Origin: Holacanthus passer
Lineage: Eukaryota > Chordata > Actinopteri > Pomacanthidae
NCBI GenBank assembly: GCA_025331565.1
Contig: JAFREQ010000041.1
Coordinates: forward strand, 806,001 to 870,000
Reading direction: 5' to 3'
Length of the DNA stretch: 64,000 nt
Part shown: piece by piece, positions 12,801 through 27,316 of the stretch
How positions within the stretch are numbered: position 1 is the first letter of the stretch
Layout of the letters: every line of letters starts with the position of its first letter
The notes under the pieces: generated by a model
The model's input: the letters and a program-made list of their open reading frames with translations, nothing else
What the model was told of the DNA's origin: nothing
Database searches by the model: none
Made by a program: the position numbers and the translations under genes

Positions 12801-14680
12801 GATGACTGCAGGCCATATTGCTGTGACATTCACCGTCCCCAAAGGATGGTCTCTAATGTTTTAGCCTGACATTTCCTCTCACATCAACATTAGGCCACCA
12901 TCAACATCAAACCCAAATGCTATCAAATTCCTTTATTGGATCTATTTATGTTTAGGTTTAATGACAAAAGTTATAATGAACTAATTTGTGATTTATCTAA
13001 ATGAGTACCAGAATGTTTTTTACATTAGAGAAGGATAAGATTTGATAAGAAAGGCAGGTTAATAAAATCAGAAGTTAAATTACATCCCAAACACCTTACC
13101 CTGATTATAGGATCATTTCCGATCTTCTTTTATTGGAACACTGCCACAGCATGTTCTTAAGCCGTTAGGCCATTTGCTGCATTTTTATCCAGAGGCTTTT
13201 CACAAGCTACTTTTATCACTAAAAACCTTTATTTCACTCACTGTGGGAACTTGAATATTCAACAGAGTGCAGTATTCATCACTTGTATCTTTAATCTTGT
13301 TTGTTCACCTCTGAAAAAAAAAACCTCTGAGCGGACCCTAATGCAGAGGAGCACATTGATTTCTGTCTGTGGAAGAAAATTATTTCCTCCGGTTCATGCT
13401 GTTATCTACAATTCTGCTTAATCTCGGTTTTGCATTCATTATTTATGTTATCGACAGGCGCTCCGCTGGTGAGCCCTGTACGTCCTCACACTACATCCAG
13501 CCTTGTTCAAATGTGTTGAACAGACCATGGATATATACTGTACTGATTTTCTTTGCTCACTCTCTGTATTTGTACACTGTGGATCATTAATCTGGCATTC
13601 AGGATGTTTTCACACTGGTGTTTTTGTTTTAGAGAAATTGGCATTTGCCTATCCACATGTTAGCACTGGCATTTATCAGAGTACAAATCATTGTCGTTTT
13701 TAGTAAGAAAAAAACGGAAGATGAATGAAACAGCTTGCATGTGGTGAAATTGTTTTTGTTCCCACTGACTTGTATCAGCATTGCTAACAAGAGGGACAAG
13801 AGCAGCCTGTAGTTCATAGTCAGAATATTGTCAAGGCTGTGCTTCATCTCTACATGTTGACAATCTGCACTTATGTTGTTGAAAAGAGATAAAAGCATCC
13901 ATATGGTGTGTATTTATAAGAGGAGAGGTCAGTAAACCTACGAGTCTTTCACATCTCAGACACATGGCAGTCAAACCCCAGCGCTCCTGACACTCAGACA
14001 GACTGAAGGCAGACTCCAGAGCACCGCCAGCAGACAGTATATCTATAAAGATGTACTGTAGCAAATGAGACACTCACCAAGATGAACCCCTGACCTCCTG
14101 AGGAAGATGAAGCCACTCTCAGCTCAGCAGCTTTGGGTTAAAGCCTCAGTATGCTTCAAACAAACTGGGTTGTTTCATCAACTAAGTCACGGATATGTGG
14201 AGGTCAATGGGATACGCTATTAAGGCAAACTTGCTGTGTACGTGAGAAAATAATGTTGCATACTGTCAGTTCACACATGAAGCTGCCATTTAAGTAGCTT
14301 TAAGTGTGTTTGTACGGATCCATCAGTGTGACCTTTTCTGGCGAATTCATTCCCACCCTACCAATACTGATTCAGTTTACACTGCCCTCTAATTTTCACA
14401 TTTAAAATCACACTGCATTGAACTCATTGGTATAATTTTTATTCACGTTAACGACTCAAATACTCAGTTGGTGGGCTGCTGTAAATGAATGTGACTGTTA
14501 GTGAAAGCATCAAATTTTACAATGACATTAATGAAAAAACTGTATTTAATGCATCCACGTTAAATAGAGTTTCTTCACATGAAGAATGTTTATTCCTGAT
14601 CCACTTAATAAGATCAGTATCACCACCAGTGCCAACCCAGCGGACTGGACCGGAGCAGCACTATTTGCTGTATTTGTCTG
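9805..14680. other. Intergenic stretch, nothing recognised
   Basis: No exon, RNA gene or clear transposon is seen. Open frames are short and unrelated to known proteins. A 15-bp unit (ACAAGTTATCAAATC) is duplicated in tandem at about 12047-12076, and T-rich runs occur near 11270-11370. Confidence 0.4.
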
Positions 14681-14789
14681 TCTAGGTGGCCCAGTAGGAC
14701 CTGGTCCCTGGTTCTGCAACAGTGGTTGACAACCATCTCTTCTTGTTTTCTTTTAAAACCTGATGATTTTATGACTTATCTGATTAATT

Positions 14790-14862
14790 TCACTGCCTTT
14801 GTGAAGCACTTTGTAATGTGGTTTTTTAAAAAGTGCTCTATAAATAAAGACTATAATTATTA
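14790..14862 (+). repeat. 3' tail of a non-LTR retroposon (LINE/SINE)
   Basis: The phrase 'gtgaagcactttgtaatg', followed by 'aaaagtgctctataaataaa' and an A/T-rich end, is the common 3' tail of fish LINE and SINE copies. Upstream sequence is too diverged to name the family. Only the tail is recognisable, consistent with 5' truncation during reverse transcription. Confidence 0.5.
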
Positions 14863-17800
14863 CAGCCCTGGTTTGACATGGTTATTGTGGATCAACACAG
14901 TCTGAACACTGCAGCCCAAACACATCAGCGGGATTCAAAATATTGTTTGCAACAAAGGCACAAGACAAGGGAAAGAATACTGTGAATGACGCACATGTAC
15001 AGACTGATTGATGGACTGGGGGATCGCTCTGTCCTCCAGTTTCACTGTTTCAAAACAGCAATGTGTACCGGACCAGGTCTGATGAATTTGAAATCCACAG
15101 GTATCGGCACTCTTAACATGTGACATAGCCATGTGTTCATACTTCCACTGTGTCTAGATATGATTTAGCTAGCAGACATGTTCACCTGGAACCACCACAT
15201 GTGTCACTTCTGGTGTTTCACCTTAAAAAAAATGCATATGGGCACATTTCATCTTTTTCTTTCAAATTGACAATGGATACTTCATTTCACACATTGTCTG
15301 CACATGTGTACTGTGACAGTTCATTTTGGGCTGGCATGTAGGGTGGGTGTTCATTGTATTTTTTTTTGGTGTAGATTTATTTTACGTTACTAAAACCTTG
15401 TATGAGACTTGAGAGCTGGCTTACTTGACTTCTACTTCCTCTCTTAGTTTCTATAGTGACACAACCAACACAGCAATGACTCCAACCTTTCAGACTGATG
15501 ATGAAAGATGATGACACTTTTCATTGTCACCTGCTTCATCCAACCCAGCCCATTAACACGGAACAATTTCCTCTTTAAAAACGCAATGATGGGGAACCTG
15601 GGAGGATTTGTGTAGACTCCCTGTGAAGATCTCTAAAAAGTATTGGTCAATAATACTACAAAAGCCCAAACCCGAATAATCTGTCAGCAGATAGGTCAAT
15701 GAGGTCAATGAGATCCTCGTTATTACATCACTCTACTGTCACACATTTAGCTAAAAGAACAGGGCAAACAACACTGTGTGCTATGAGTGCAGTGTGGGCT
15801 GAGATGAATTACTGCCACAATCACTGTTGGTGTAAAAATACCAGGTGCAGCAGGGCAGTGCTGTGGCCTGGAGCAGATATCCAGGAACTGCTGCATCCAA
15901 CACCCAAAACAAGCCCTCCAAGGTTAGCACGCTGCCAGCTGGCCAGCAGCCACGAAGCCTTTCCTTCCCTCTCAGATCCCTCCAGCTGGCCTCTCTGTGA
16001 TTATCAGCGACCGATGAGGAAACACAGAGTACGCGGACCTGCTCAGGAGCTCTGACACCCACCGCTCCGACCTACCTGGATCAGATCGGCCCACGCAGCT
16101 GTCGTCTCCCCTAGTCCAGGTCACTGTATGTACCCCAAAGACAACAGACAAGCTGACCTCAGGGAACAGGCAGAGGATGTTCATGTAACTGGGCCTTTTG
16201 TTGGCATTATTCCTCACCGCTGTTGCCAAATGCTTGCTCATGATGGGAACTGTTGGATCTTTATATGATATTATAAAGAGTACGGCCTAGACCTGCTCTG
16301 CATGAAAAATGCCTTGAGATGACTTCTGTTGTGATTTGTTGCTATATAGATAAAATACACGTGCTAATTCACAGACATGGTTGTTAACAAGACTGACTGA
16401 ACATGAGCAGACCATCTTAACTTCCATTAACAGATCCAGATTCCAGATTTTGGATACAGGGAGCAACAAGAAGTCCATCACTTAAATATTTATCTACCAT
16501 GTATCATATATAAGACCTTCTGGCTTTTTAGTTGTATGTTAATTCTCCTGTCAGTACTCTTGATCAAGGCAGTGGTCCCCAGGCACTGCACAGCGGCTCT
16601 ACAACTTAGGATGGCATAAATGGAAAGAACAATAAAGGATGACTTAAAAGTGCATCAGACAGGCAGAAATTATTTTTATTTCTTTAGTTGATATTTGTTG
16701 AAAGATTAAAGATAATTGATATTATTTCTGCTCTGCAGTTTTCACTATAGCTTCCACGGCTTCTGCAGCTGTAGCACAGTCAGAGAGGAGCGAATGTCAT
16801 TTTCCCTCGCAGCAAAAGGAAAAATGATTCAGAATGGGGTTAATGAATGTCACAGAGCAGTGACAAAACATGTAGTGAAAAACCTGCATCCTTTCAGCAC
16901 AGTACAATCTTTCATACTTCGACACTGAATGAGATTTCAGTGCATATTTTTTTTAACTAACTAACTTCACTCCCCATCAAAAAACTATGTAAAAGATTCA
17001 ATAAGGGATTTACAAAGATTCTGATTTGATCAGTGGATTTGGATTGAGACTCCATGAAACGCTATCAAACCCCATCCCTAGTAGATGACTGGGAGTTTCA
17101 CTCTTGTGAACAACCTGCCGTTTTCACTGCTCTCCTCTCTCCTCAGGTGAGAGAATCTGCAAACACTTGCATGCAATCCAAAATGATCTGCAACAGAGAA
17201 GATAAGGAAGGTTCTCAAGCTAATGAAAGCAGCAACCAACATCAAGGCAGAACTATAAATACCCCTTAATATAGATCATTTTTCAAATACTGAGCTAGAG
17301 AAGGCAAAAACCACAGCAGTGATTCACAGCAGAGGCGGTCCCCATCGCCTGGATTAAAGACAGCTAACATTTGATGATATTAATATTTATGAAATTAAAT
17401 TAACCTTCATGTTTCAGCAGAAACCCTGAAAACCACATCTGTTTTTACCAACTTAAATATACTTGTCACTTCCTCAATGCACCTCTAGAGCTGGAAATAG
17501 TAAAATCAGATGGCCTCAATATTTTTCTTGTACTTGTACTTTTCCACGTGGGAGGATATGAAACACGAAACTGTCAGAGAGAACATCTTCATGTCGATGT
17601 CGAAATGAAAACTGAGGGTCACTTCCTTTTACATGAAAAAAGATGATCTGTTCTGATCGTTGCTGTGTACAAACAAAGACAACAACACAGTCACGGTGAC
17701 AAAGCCACGACTGGTTTCCTCTCACCTCATCACGATGAGGACGTCCATCTGAGATCATCATTGTTAGAGTGTTCTCTGGCATGAGGGGGGAAATTACAGC

Positions 17801-20800
17801 AAGCAACAGCACTAATCAGCACAGTCACAGATTATTTGATTGTCATGTGGCATCATAGTGTAGTACTCATATAGTCCCACACTTCCCCCTAAAAGTACAG
17901 TTAAAAATGGAGGATCAGTAATAATAAGTTGTTAATGCAATTCAAGTTCTCACTTTCTGTTTTTAAACAGCGTGTATTTGAGAGGTTGAGAGATGATGAG
18001 ATGATGAGATGAAGGCTGAAGACCTATGTAATAGTAATATATATACACTAAAGATCATTAATAAATCTTTAAAGGGAAAAGGTTGATATTGTTCGCATTG
18101 GACTGCTACATTGTGTCTGTGTGTGTTATAGGTTAAATAATCACCTAATATAACTAATATATAATTATTAAGAAAGTTAATATTCTCATAAGAAGTATTC
18201 AATTCTGGTAATGAATTAAAAAATGTGGCCTTGCCAAGTACAAATCACACAAAATAATAATGTGACAGAGATAATCTCTGATCCAGTCAGGCATCAGACT
18301 ATGTAAAGAAGATGCTCATACACAGTGAAATCAAACACGTGGTGAAAGACAGGACAGCACTGAGTTAGTTCAGGTGCCTTTCCTTATAACAATCAAACAA
18401 TGCCTATGTCAACAGGCAAATATTTGATCGTTCTAAAATATTCAAGACCACAATATTCCAGCTTTACGCTCTGAAAGCACTGATTGTGTGACTGTAGCTT
18501 CACCTGTTGTGTATGTACTCTGACATTCCAGTCTTACTAAGCGAAACCTCACCAGTGATAGAGGTCGGGGACCACAAGCAGCAAAACACAACACAGCTAA
18601 GTAAAGAGCGCATTTTGATATTTGACTTGGATCGTGTTCACACTGCAAGCCAGAGTGTCCCTAACAAGGTGTTTCCACCATCTGTCACATATGTAATGTA
18701 CACACCTTTGTTATACTAATTCATGTGAACCATCAACAGCTGCATCAACAGAACTGAGACTGAGAATCTTAATGCTTGTGATTTAATCTGACTTATATTT
18801 GAAACTTGTTAGTGTTTAGATAAAAAATTGTTCACCTAAAACAATTGTGTACACCTCATTTAACACAGACAGTAAATGGCATACTGTATCCAAAGTGCTT
18901 TATTTTATTGTGAGCTAAGCTTAGAGTTGAAGTCCTCAATACACCAGTCGAATAACCTTCCAGCCCTCATGGATGTTCAGAAACCCTGGGGAGAAATAGC
19001 AGATACAAGCAACTGAAATAAGCTTCCTTCACACGGTGTCTGGGCTTAGGGACCGGGCGTTGATTGGAACCATTTGGGTGTTTGACAAATTGGAAGACAG
19101 ACCACAGAGAAGATACAAGGGGACCCCTGCCTGACTTTTGGGGTAAACCCAGAACTGGAGGGGTAACCCATGTGGCCTGAAAGCAGCTTGGAGTACCCCA
19201 GGGGGAGTTGAAGAATGTAGGCAGCGAGAAAGGTTTTGGGGCCAGTTTTGCTATCACCACAACCTGGACCCAGGTGAGCAGCAGAAAAGGAATGTAATGG
19301 ATGCTGGTTCAGACTGGAAACAAGCACAGGTGACACCCGAAAACTTACATGAATGATCACGCAGAGAAATCACTTTTTTTACTCACTTTGAAATATATGT
19401 ATTATTATAATCATTACATCCCTACATGGACCAATGTGGTCCAAACTGCCCCAAGACAAATGTGATATATCAGTGCAACTAATGTTAACAGTGATGGATG
19501 AGGAATATTTAGATATCCATCAAATGAGCTGTTAAAGGGAAGCAGCCCTTTAAAGCATCTAATAAGAGCTCTAAGTGATGGCGTGATGCTGTAGGAATGC
19601 CTTGTAGTTGAAAACGACAGAAGCTTGGGGGGGGCTTCACAGTTGTGATTTCGGTCCAGTTCCTGTTGGCCCTCAAATTCCTGCTTTAAATACCGCTGAT
19701 CTGACGCAGCATGCACAGCAGCAGTCCTGTTTACTGAAGCCAGGGGTCAGGGATCCTCGCCACACGTTCATCATTAATTGGGAGCAACTGGCCGAAAGGA
19801 CGATCAAAGAAGAGGCTGTAGACATGTAAACACTGTCCAAGTCTTGAAGGAGAGGAGCTGTGTGAGGCTGGATCAGCACGCTGACACCTCAAGGACCTTT
19901 TACATCAGGGGTTCACATCCTCTCAATCCACTTTGTCTCTAGAAGTTACTGTGAGAACTCTTATAAAGGGCAAAGAAAAAAAAATCCTCACTTTTGAGAA
20001 GTAGAGCCTGAAAATGTGAAGCATTTTTGCATACATTTTTTTCTTTAAATGTTTAATTAACCATCAGTGTAGTTTCTGATTAATTTTCAATTGACTAACC
20101 AAATTAATACAGTGCAGTTACATTGATTCATCTGTTGTTCGTACACACCATTGAAGCTGATATGACAATTGCAGAGTGATTCAAGTGTCAGATGCATTCA
20201 TTTTTGATCTTGGCCTGAAAAGAGTAGTTTGACAAGATTTGACAAGACTTTCACATATTTGTTTTTTCAGAGGTTTCAACTGCACATCACCGTCTTTCTA
20301 TGCAGGTCATTCCATTGTTCAGAAGTTTCGTTCTTTGGTGCAATGACTACTGAGCTACCTCCATCCTCTGAAGAGGTCGATAAGAGGTGGTTGGCCCCAG
20401 AAAAGCTAGTAAATGGACTTTGAGCTAAGATGTTTTTGACAAACCGAAATATTCTACATCATGAAACTACCTGAATTCAGCATGACATAGTTGGCATATG
20501 TAAAATATATCATCTTTACTCTAATATAAAATAAAGTTTGAACAATCCTTGGCTGAACAAGACGGGTTTGTGAAGACGGTTGCTTAAGACATTAAGCAAA
20601 ATACGACATTTGTTTTAAGCTGTGGTTCATTTCACAGTTGGATTATTACGACACATTCAGAGAATATAAGGTTACAAAGAATTCCATCACCTGCCAAGTA
20701 TTAACAATACAAGCCATATCACATAAATGCTAACATTGCCTTCGAAAATTGATCAGCTGACCCAGTATGTTGGTTCAGCTCTACTGACAGCTGCACTGGT

Positions 20801-21723
20801 GATCATCAACATCCGATCTAATGAGTAAGCAACAAAACTTATTTAAACCACACAGTCCAAATGGGTCATTGATTTAACCCATCTGTACTGTCACACTGGC
20901 AGCAGTATTAAAGAGGAACAATCTGTGAAGAGTGTGGGATAACTTCTCTGCTCAAATGTCAACATGAGAATTTCATTTTTATAATAGAATAATTGGCCCC
21001 AGTAGAACTGACAGATTGTCATTTGCTTTAAAAAAACAAAACAGGGTTCTGATAAAAAGCAGGACTGACAGACTTGTTGTTGAATTATTTTTGCAGTGTG
21101 TGAGCTCGGCATGTGGCTCGCTGGCAGACTAAACATCCACTCTGCGAGACACATGCTGCTTCTGCTGCATCTGTCAGCCAGTGGCATCCCTGTGGCTGCA
21201 GCCCGTGCTGAGGCAGCAATCTGCACAGACAAAAGTCTTATCGACGCGCACAAACAACAGTCTGAACCCCCCCCCGCAACCTAACAGAACAGACACACAG
21301 CGCCATTCACTCTCTGTCTCTGCCCATAGGCCTGCTTTAAATCACATCCTTAAAAAGGGAATGATGAATCATCATGCAAATTTGTCAAAACACAGGATGA
21401 GTTCTGCGTCTTTCAGAGTCTCACTCTGTAGGCCTGCTTTTAATCTGGTCTTCAAAACCAAAACCCCCTCACTCACTGGATGACACACAGATCTCATTCA
21501 CACACTCCGTGGCCCACTGTTTGGTTGATAACACTTTAGGAAGGTTGAGGAGGCCGAGCACAGTAGATGAGAATGGAGTGGGTGTTCAGCCTGAGGATGG
21601 GCTGCAGCCGTGCCCACTCTGTGAACGTGAGGGACTTTTCCCTTCACTAATGAGAAACACTTCACATCAGTGTTGGAATGCAGGGCTGCTATTACTTCCA
21701 GGTGACAGTGGCTGATATGTAAG

Positions 21724-21725
<2 letters not shown>
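14863..21725. other. Intergenic stretch, nothing recognised
   Basis: I see no convincing coding exon or structured RNA in this 6.9 kb. Short imperfect tandem repeats occur, for example a GATGATGAGAT repeat near 17993-18011 and a GGTCAATGA duplication near 15692-15710. Confidence 0.35.

Positions 21726-21754
<29 letters not shown>
21726..21754 (+). repeat. (CA)n microsatellite
   Basis: Uninterrupted CA dinucleotide run of about 14 units. Confidence 0.95.
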
Positions 21755-21756
<2 letters not shown>

Positions 21757-21900
21757 ACACATTCACACAATAGATTTAAGACGTATAGCTGTGGTAAATA
21801 TATGTTGTGTCTCCTCTGGATGTGGCTGCTCCCACTCCCACATGTTGCTTCATGCCTTTGTATGATGAGACCGCTTGTGAAAGGAAAACTGCGGTTTATG

Positions 21901-22360
21901 ACAACCCGGATTCCAAAGTCGGGTCTGTGTGCAAGATGTAAATAACATAATGTCATGATTTGCTAATTGTTTTTGACATATACTCAGATGAAAATGGTAC
22001 AAAGACAATATATTTAATCTTTGACCTCATCAGCTTCATTGATTTTTGTAAATATCTGCTTATTCTGAATTTGAGCAACAAAAGACTGTGAAAGTTGTGG
22101 ACTGATCCAAAAACACCTGTTTGGATCATTCCACAGGTAAACAGGTTCATTGGTAACAGGTGATAGTAGCATGATTGGGTATGAAAGGTTCATCCTGGAA
22201 AGGATGGAGAGAGGTTCAACACTTTGTCAAACACATGATTGTATAAAAGAGATTAATACATGGGATCAGGAACTCAGACTCAGGTTTGTTTGCAAATGAT
22301 CATATTCTGTTTTTATTTATGTTTTATACAACTTCCCAACTTTTTTGTAATTGGGGTTGT
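21901..22360. mobile_element. Short non-autonomous DNA element with terminal inverted repeats
   Basis: The left end reads ACAACCCGGATTCCAAAGTC and the reverse complement of the right end reads ACAACCCCAATTACAAAAAA. Both continue into related sequence ('gtaaataa'/'cataaataaa'), so they form diverged terminal inverted repeats about 45 bp long. The interior has no transposase frame and includes 'catgattgggtatgaaagg', which I recognise from an abundant fish repeat with such ends. The superfamily is not assigned. Length is about 460 bp. Confidence 0.65.
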
Positions 22361-25300
22361 GAGATTTGAGTCTTATTAGCATTCACTTTTGCTTTCTCTT
22401 CCAAATTAGCTTGATTTACCTGGAGATTTGTTTTTAGGAGAATTCTGGTTGCCTCTTTGGTTTTGTCATAGTTTATAATTCCCATGTGTATTCATTTTAA
22501 AAAGACGTTTAACAGAAGATTCAACAGTTAGTTATTTGGAAGAGAAAACAAAACCTAACAGTAAATTTTTTTCAATCTGTCTGTCTGCTTGTGTTTCTTC
22601 CCCATCAGAATTCACTGTGGTGATGTTGCTGTGCAAATTACTTTGTAATTACAGTGTTGCCACAACTGGCAGAAGAGCATTGCTTAGCAAGACTGGAAAT
22701 GGAGAAACAGCTAGACTGGCCCTGTCCCAAGGGAGCAAAATCCACCTAGCAGCGCCTCTTAATCTCACTAATTAAGAGGTAAGAGGTAAGAAAAAACCGA
22801 AGAGTAATACTGACAGTTCATGTTTTAAAGGGGCTTATGTGGCTCTGGGCTGCCAAGAAACAGTCTATGATATGACCTCCCATAAAATGCTGTATTGCCA
22901 TTTTTTTTTTACATGTTTACATTTCATACATATGAGAGTGGCATCTGTGTTCTCATCTAGCTCCCTGCCAGACAGCAAATAAATGTATTCCCGAAATGTC
23001 AGACCATTCCTCTATGAAATGATAGACAGCCAACAACTGCCTGACCCTTGGGTGAGTGTCATTGCTTGTTCAGACAATCAGTTGCAAATATCGGACATAA
23101 AACATAAAATAATCATGAAAAAAATCTTAATGTGTACGACTGGTAGCAACTGAAGACTTCAGGTTGGAGTCTTTACATATCACACACTATTTGATTTTAT
23201 CGACTGTCAAGACCAATTTACCCAGAACAGACAAACCCAGTCCAACTTGCTCCCAGCAGTCATCAGGCAAACCATCACCATCATGTGTGTCCCCACCTTT
23301 ACAAGGCTTGAACTGCTGATTTTAGGTGGTGAAACAGCTCTTATCATGAGAATTTAAGTTGACCTGACTTGAAAATGACAAACCTATCTAATTCATGATG
23401 AAAGATGAGTTGACTGAATTAAACTGGGTATTTATGGCTTTTTACAGTGTACAGATGTGGTTGGCTGCACTGACAGATGTGGGGAGAGACGGCTTGGTTC
23501 GCCACAGTGTTCAGATGTTGCTTGTTAGCTGGTTAATCATGAGTGAGAGGCCACAGCAGAGAGGTAGTACGGGAAAAGACTAACCCTCCTGTTTGTTATC
23601 AGATTCTCCCCCCTTGGCACAACAGCCCCTGTTTTGTTCAAACACGTGATATATGCAAATAAAAGCCCGCCGTGTGGAGCATGAAGTCACTGCCAGTGAA
23701 GTCACCGCTAGCGATAAGCCCAATGTGATGTTTGACATGCGGGGTGCCTGAATCACCATCTGTGTGGGTACAGAGGCACACCCAAAACAGAAGGAGATAT
23801 TCCCTGAACGCTCCCGGCCAGGGCGGGGGACCTGAGCTGAGGAAGAAACAAAGCAACAGGAGCAGGAACCGGGGCCAGAACCACAGTGGGGAGTGGAGAC
23901 CTGCAATTATACAAGCCAGCGGAAGCAGCTACCTCTCCCTCTCACACAAAACTCGGCCTTATGAAAAAGAAGATCACGTTTCCGCAGCTTTTGTGCAGGC
24001 CTGAGTGTTCGGTTCCTATACCTTTTGTATAGGAAGCACGAAGACAAATCTCCAGTCTTAGCAGCCACGTTGAGTCAGGATAATTCCCACAAGGCACAAT
24101 AGGGCTGGCTAATAGCATTCCTGTAACGGCAGCAGAAAAGCTGTGGACAAACATTTACGGTTGGCCAGATTGAGTTTTAAAGAGCCTCTTTTCTCCTCCT
24201 GTCCTTGTCCCATTGAGACAGGTCAGTGGGCTCCTCCCTGGTGTTTTGTGCGACCCCATTCACAGCGCTCCATCACTCAGCACCTCTGACTCTCTCCCCT
24301 GTCCTCTACTTACTCAGTCGGACAACAACGACCCTGGGCAAATGAACTCTGGCATTCCTCGGCAAGGAAAAGCGTTTACAGCAAGGCTTTGGGACAAAAA
24401 AGTGGAAAAAGGAAGGTAAAGACAGAACTTGGGAGTAAAAACTCCAAGGTAGAAAGGGAATATTAAACTTCATCTACGTCAAGATTGTTAAGAAAAGCAA
24501 CAAAATCTCTTCATCAAATGTTCTCACCTAAAAATTATTTTCATTTTTCAGCTCATTTGCATGAACATGTATGTTTAATAGAACACGTCATGTCCCCCAG
24601 ATTATGGCTTCAATCAGAATGTTTATAATGAACACTTTTGCATAATGTTCGCTGTTGACATATTTCACTCATTTTCCGATATGATGTGGCATCTACAGTG
24701 TGATTCATGTTTCTGTGGTTATGCTTTGACAACTAAAGCACCTGGTTAAACTGTTGTTTGAAGATTCTTCCGTCCTGTGCGCCCACCCAACCTGTCAGAC
24801 CAACTCAATTTGAAAATAAAAACGTTGCCAGTGAACATAATCCAGGCAGAAATTAGACTCTTTCCTCCAAAATATATCTGGCAAAACAAATTAGTAGAAC
24901 CTAAACATATTTTGTATTAGACAAGGTTGTCTGTTCAGGTTCTGTTCTCTTATCAGTTTGAAATAAAGGCCTTATTCTTACGGGGCCGATAAGCCAGGTG
25001 TGACAGATGAGCCAGAACAAGGAGGTACGAGGCAGCAAATGTAGATAAGCAGCAGGGAGGTTTTGCCTGGGGGAGAAATCCTGGAACAAAGAGGCTGGGA
25101 TTGGCTGCTTGGACTAAAAACATGCTGCTTTTGGTGGTGACAAAACACAACCTGAAGTTTCTCATTCACTATCTATATAATACAGAGTCAGCACCGGTGT
25201 CTTGTTCTTGCCACCTAAGGACGTAGGACATGGGTGACCTCCTATTTGCTTCAGTGTGATGATACCAGTTATATCAGGTTTCACAAGACAACACCCCCTG

Positions 25301-27268
25301 GAGCATGTGTCTCATCAAACAAGCTGAGTTGTGTCAACACATCTCGTGTCAGTTGAGCTTGGTCAATGTATTATTTTGCATGGCATAGTTACAGTGGTGT
25401 CCCCCTGTTTTCTGTTTAGTTAGCTGTTTTTCCTAGACTCTAGGAAACGTCCTCCCTTGGACCTAAAGACAGAATGATTCCCACAGAAGGCACATTTGCC
25501 TAGTTGCTTTCAATCAAAGGTGGGCGTAAAACTTTAACGACCTGTAAACACAGCCACTTAGCCAACTTCTTGTGGTCATCCAGTGTTTGATCACACAAGA
25601 ACACAAACTGACATAATATTGTTCTGCATTCTTCTGTATTGAGAAAACTGCTCATTAAGAAATGTGTCCCTCTTCTATAATGCATTACAGCCCTCCACTG
25701 ATGAATTCACATGCAAACAGGCAACTTTGCTAAGAAACCCTTGCTCTGGTATTTGAAGGAGCTGGACTTCTGCTGATGATGTCTGAGAGCTGAAGAGACC
25801 TCTAAACCCATTTCACTAGAGCTGTCAATAAAGGTGACATCTGTCTCCAATGAATATTCTGAAGTCAAACTCAAATTTGAATTGTCCTCACTTATCACAT
25901 GCATATTCTTTGGTTTTTCAAAGGAAAGTCAAAACTACCAAGGAGATGGTGTTTCAAAGACAATGTGGCCACCTTCATATAAATCTGAGACAACTGTTTG
26001 TGCATTCTGATTGGCTGACAGCTTTTCACCCGAGTGATAATATCTCACAATATTGCACTCCGACGGCATCACTGGGGAAAATCACTTCACCTTACTGTGC
26101 CTACCCATTTTTTCAACAGAATCTAAACAACCCTTCTCATAACTATAGTTGTCAGTACAGAATCACATGCAGTATGTTCATGGCCTCAGGTTCATAATCT
26201 TGTTTACTCATTCCACAGTCAAGAGCTGCAAGCTTAGCTGCTCTTGTCAGGTTTTGTCAAAGAACACGTTAACATCTGTCAAAGGAAGGGATCCAAAAAA
26301 AAAAAAAATCATGTATCATATCAGCTCTAGTACTGAAACATCAGATGATACTAGGTTTTAGTTTACTACACTTCTTACATGTAGATTTGCTTAATCATCA
26401 GATATTCTCTGCCCACGTTCCTCTTCTCACCAAAACCCTGATTGCATGTCATGTACTGAATAGTAAGTGGTGAGTTGAGGATGATTCCTCCTCCTGGGAG
26501 TCATGTGACCGTCTCATCTCAGCTCCTCCACCTTCACTGACTCCAAGGTGTGTTTGCTAATAACTGTTGTCAGTTGGCAAACTAACAAACTGTGCTTTGT
26601 CAACACATTATTATGCCACTGACAGCAGGACCTGCTGATAACAACTATAACTGTTTGTTAGTTCATCAGGAAGGAGGAGGCAGTGCAAGTGTTAACAGCA
26701 ACATTTACTTAAAATATCAAAAGTGAAAGCCCCTGTTATTTACTGTATATTAAATCACAGGGTCATGATTAGTGGTGCATTAACACCATGTTAATGCTGT
26801 AGCTGGTGGAGGGGGGTTCTGCGACAATTAAGAGCAGTGACACTGAGGTGACCACAACAAAAGGTGGAGTGCAGTCACCAGAACACAAAGGTCACAAACC
26901 ACAAGTCACCGAACACAAAGGCATTCATCAAAGCTACACAAGATGAAGTGAACAAACGAAAAGTCATCTCACACAACAAGATCACAACCAGGTTGCTGTG
27001 CAAAGTGCAGAAACTAGGGAAGCAAGCTTTAGGGAGGCACCACAACCCCGGCCTGCCAACCGAGATGGCTGACTAACCGAGCTCATCTTCAGTGGCTTGA
27101 TGAGCTTGTGGTGACTTTAAATGCTGAACTCATTACTGAGGACCAGAAATGTATTCAACTGCAATACACTGAAACATCTCCCAACCCAGGACTACCACCA
27201 AAATACAGAAATAAGACCAACCACTGGTTACCAAGGCAGGGTGCTCGAAACCAAAGCACAAAGCTGCT

Positions 27269-27273
<5 letters not shown>
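22361..27273. other. Intergenic stretch, nothing recognised
   Basis: No gene is supported. Open frames at 23580-24004 on both strands overlap each other and lack known domains. A short A-run lies near 26295-26308. Confidence 0.35.

Positions 27274-27311
<38 letters not shown>
27274..27311 (+). repeat. (GA)n microsatellite
   Basis: Pure GA run of about 19 units. Confidence 0.95.

Positions 27312-27316
<5 letters not shown>

Noticed and set aside
26820..27240. A/C-rich stretch with repeated 'gaacacaaagg' words as a possible exon or new element
   Set aside because: Only two short imperfect word copies and an ordinary 70-80 codon frame. No termini or domain found.
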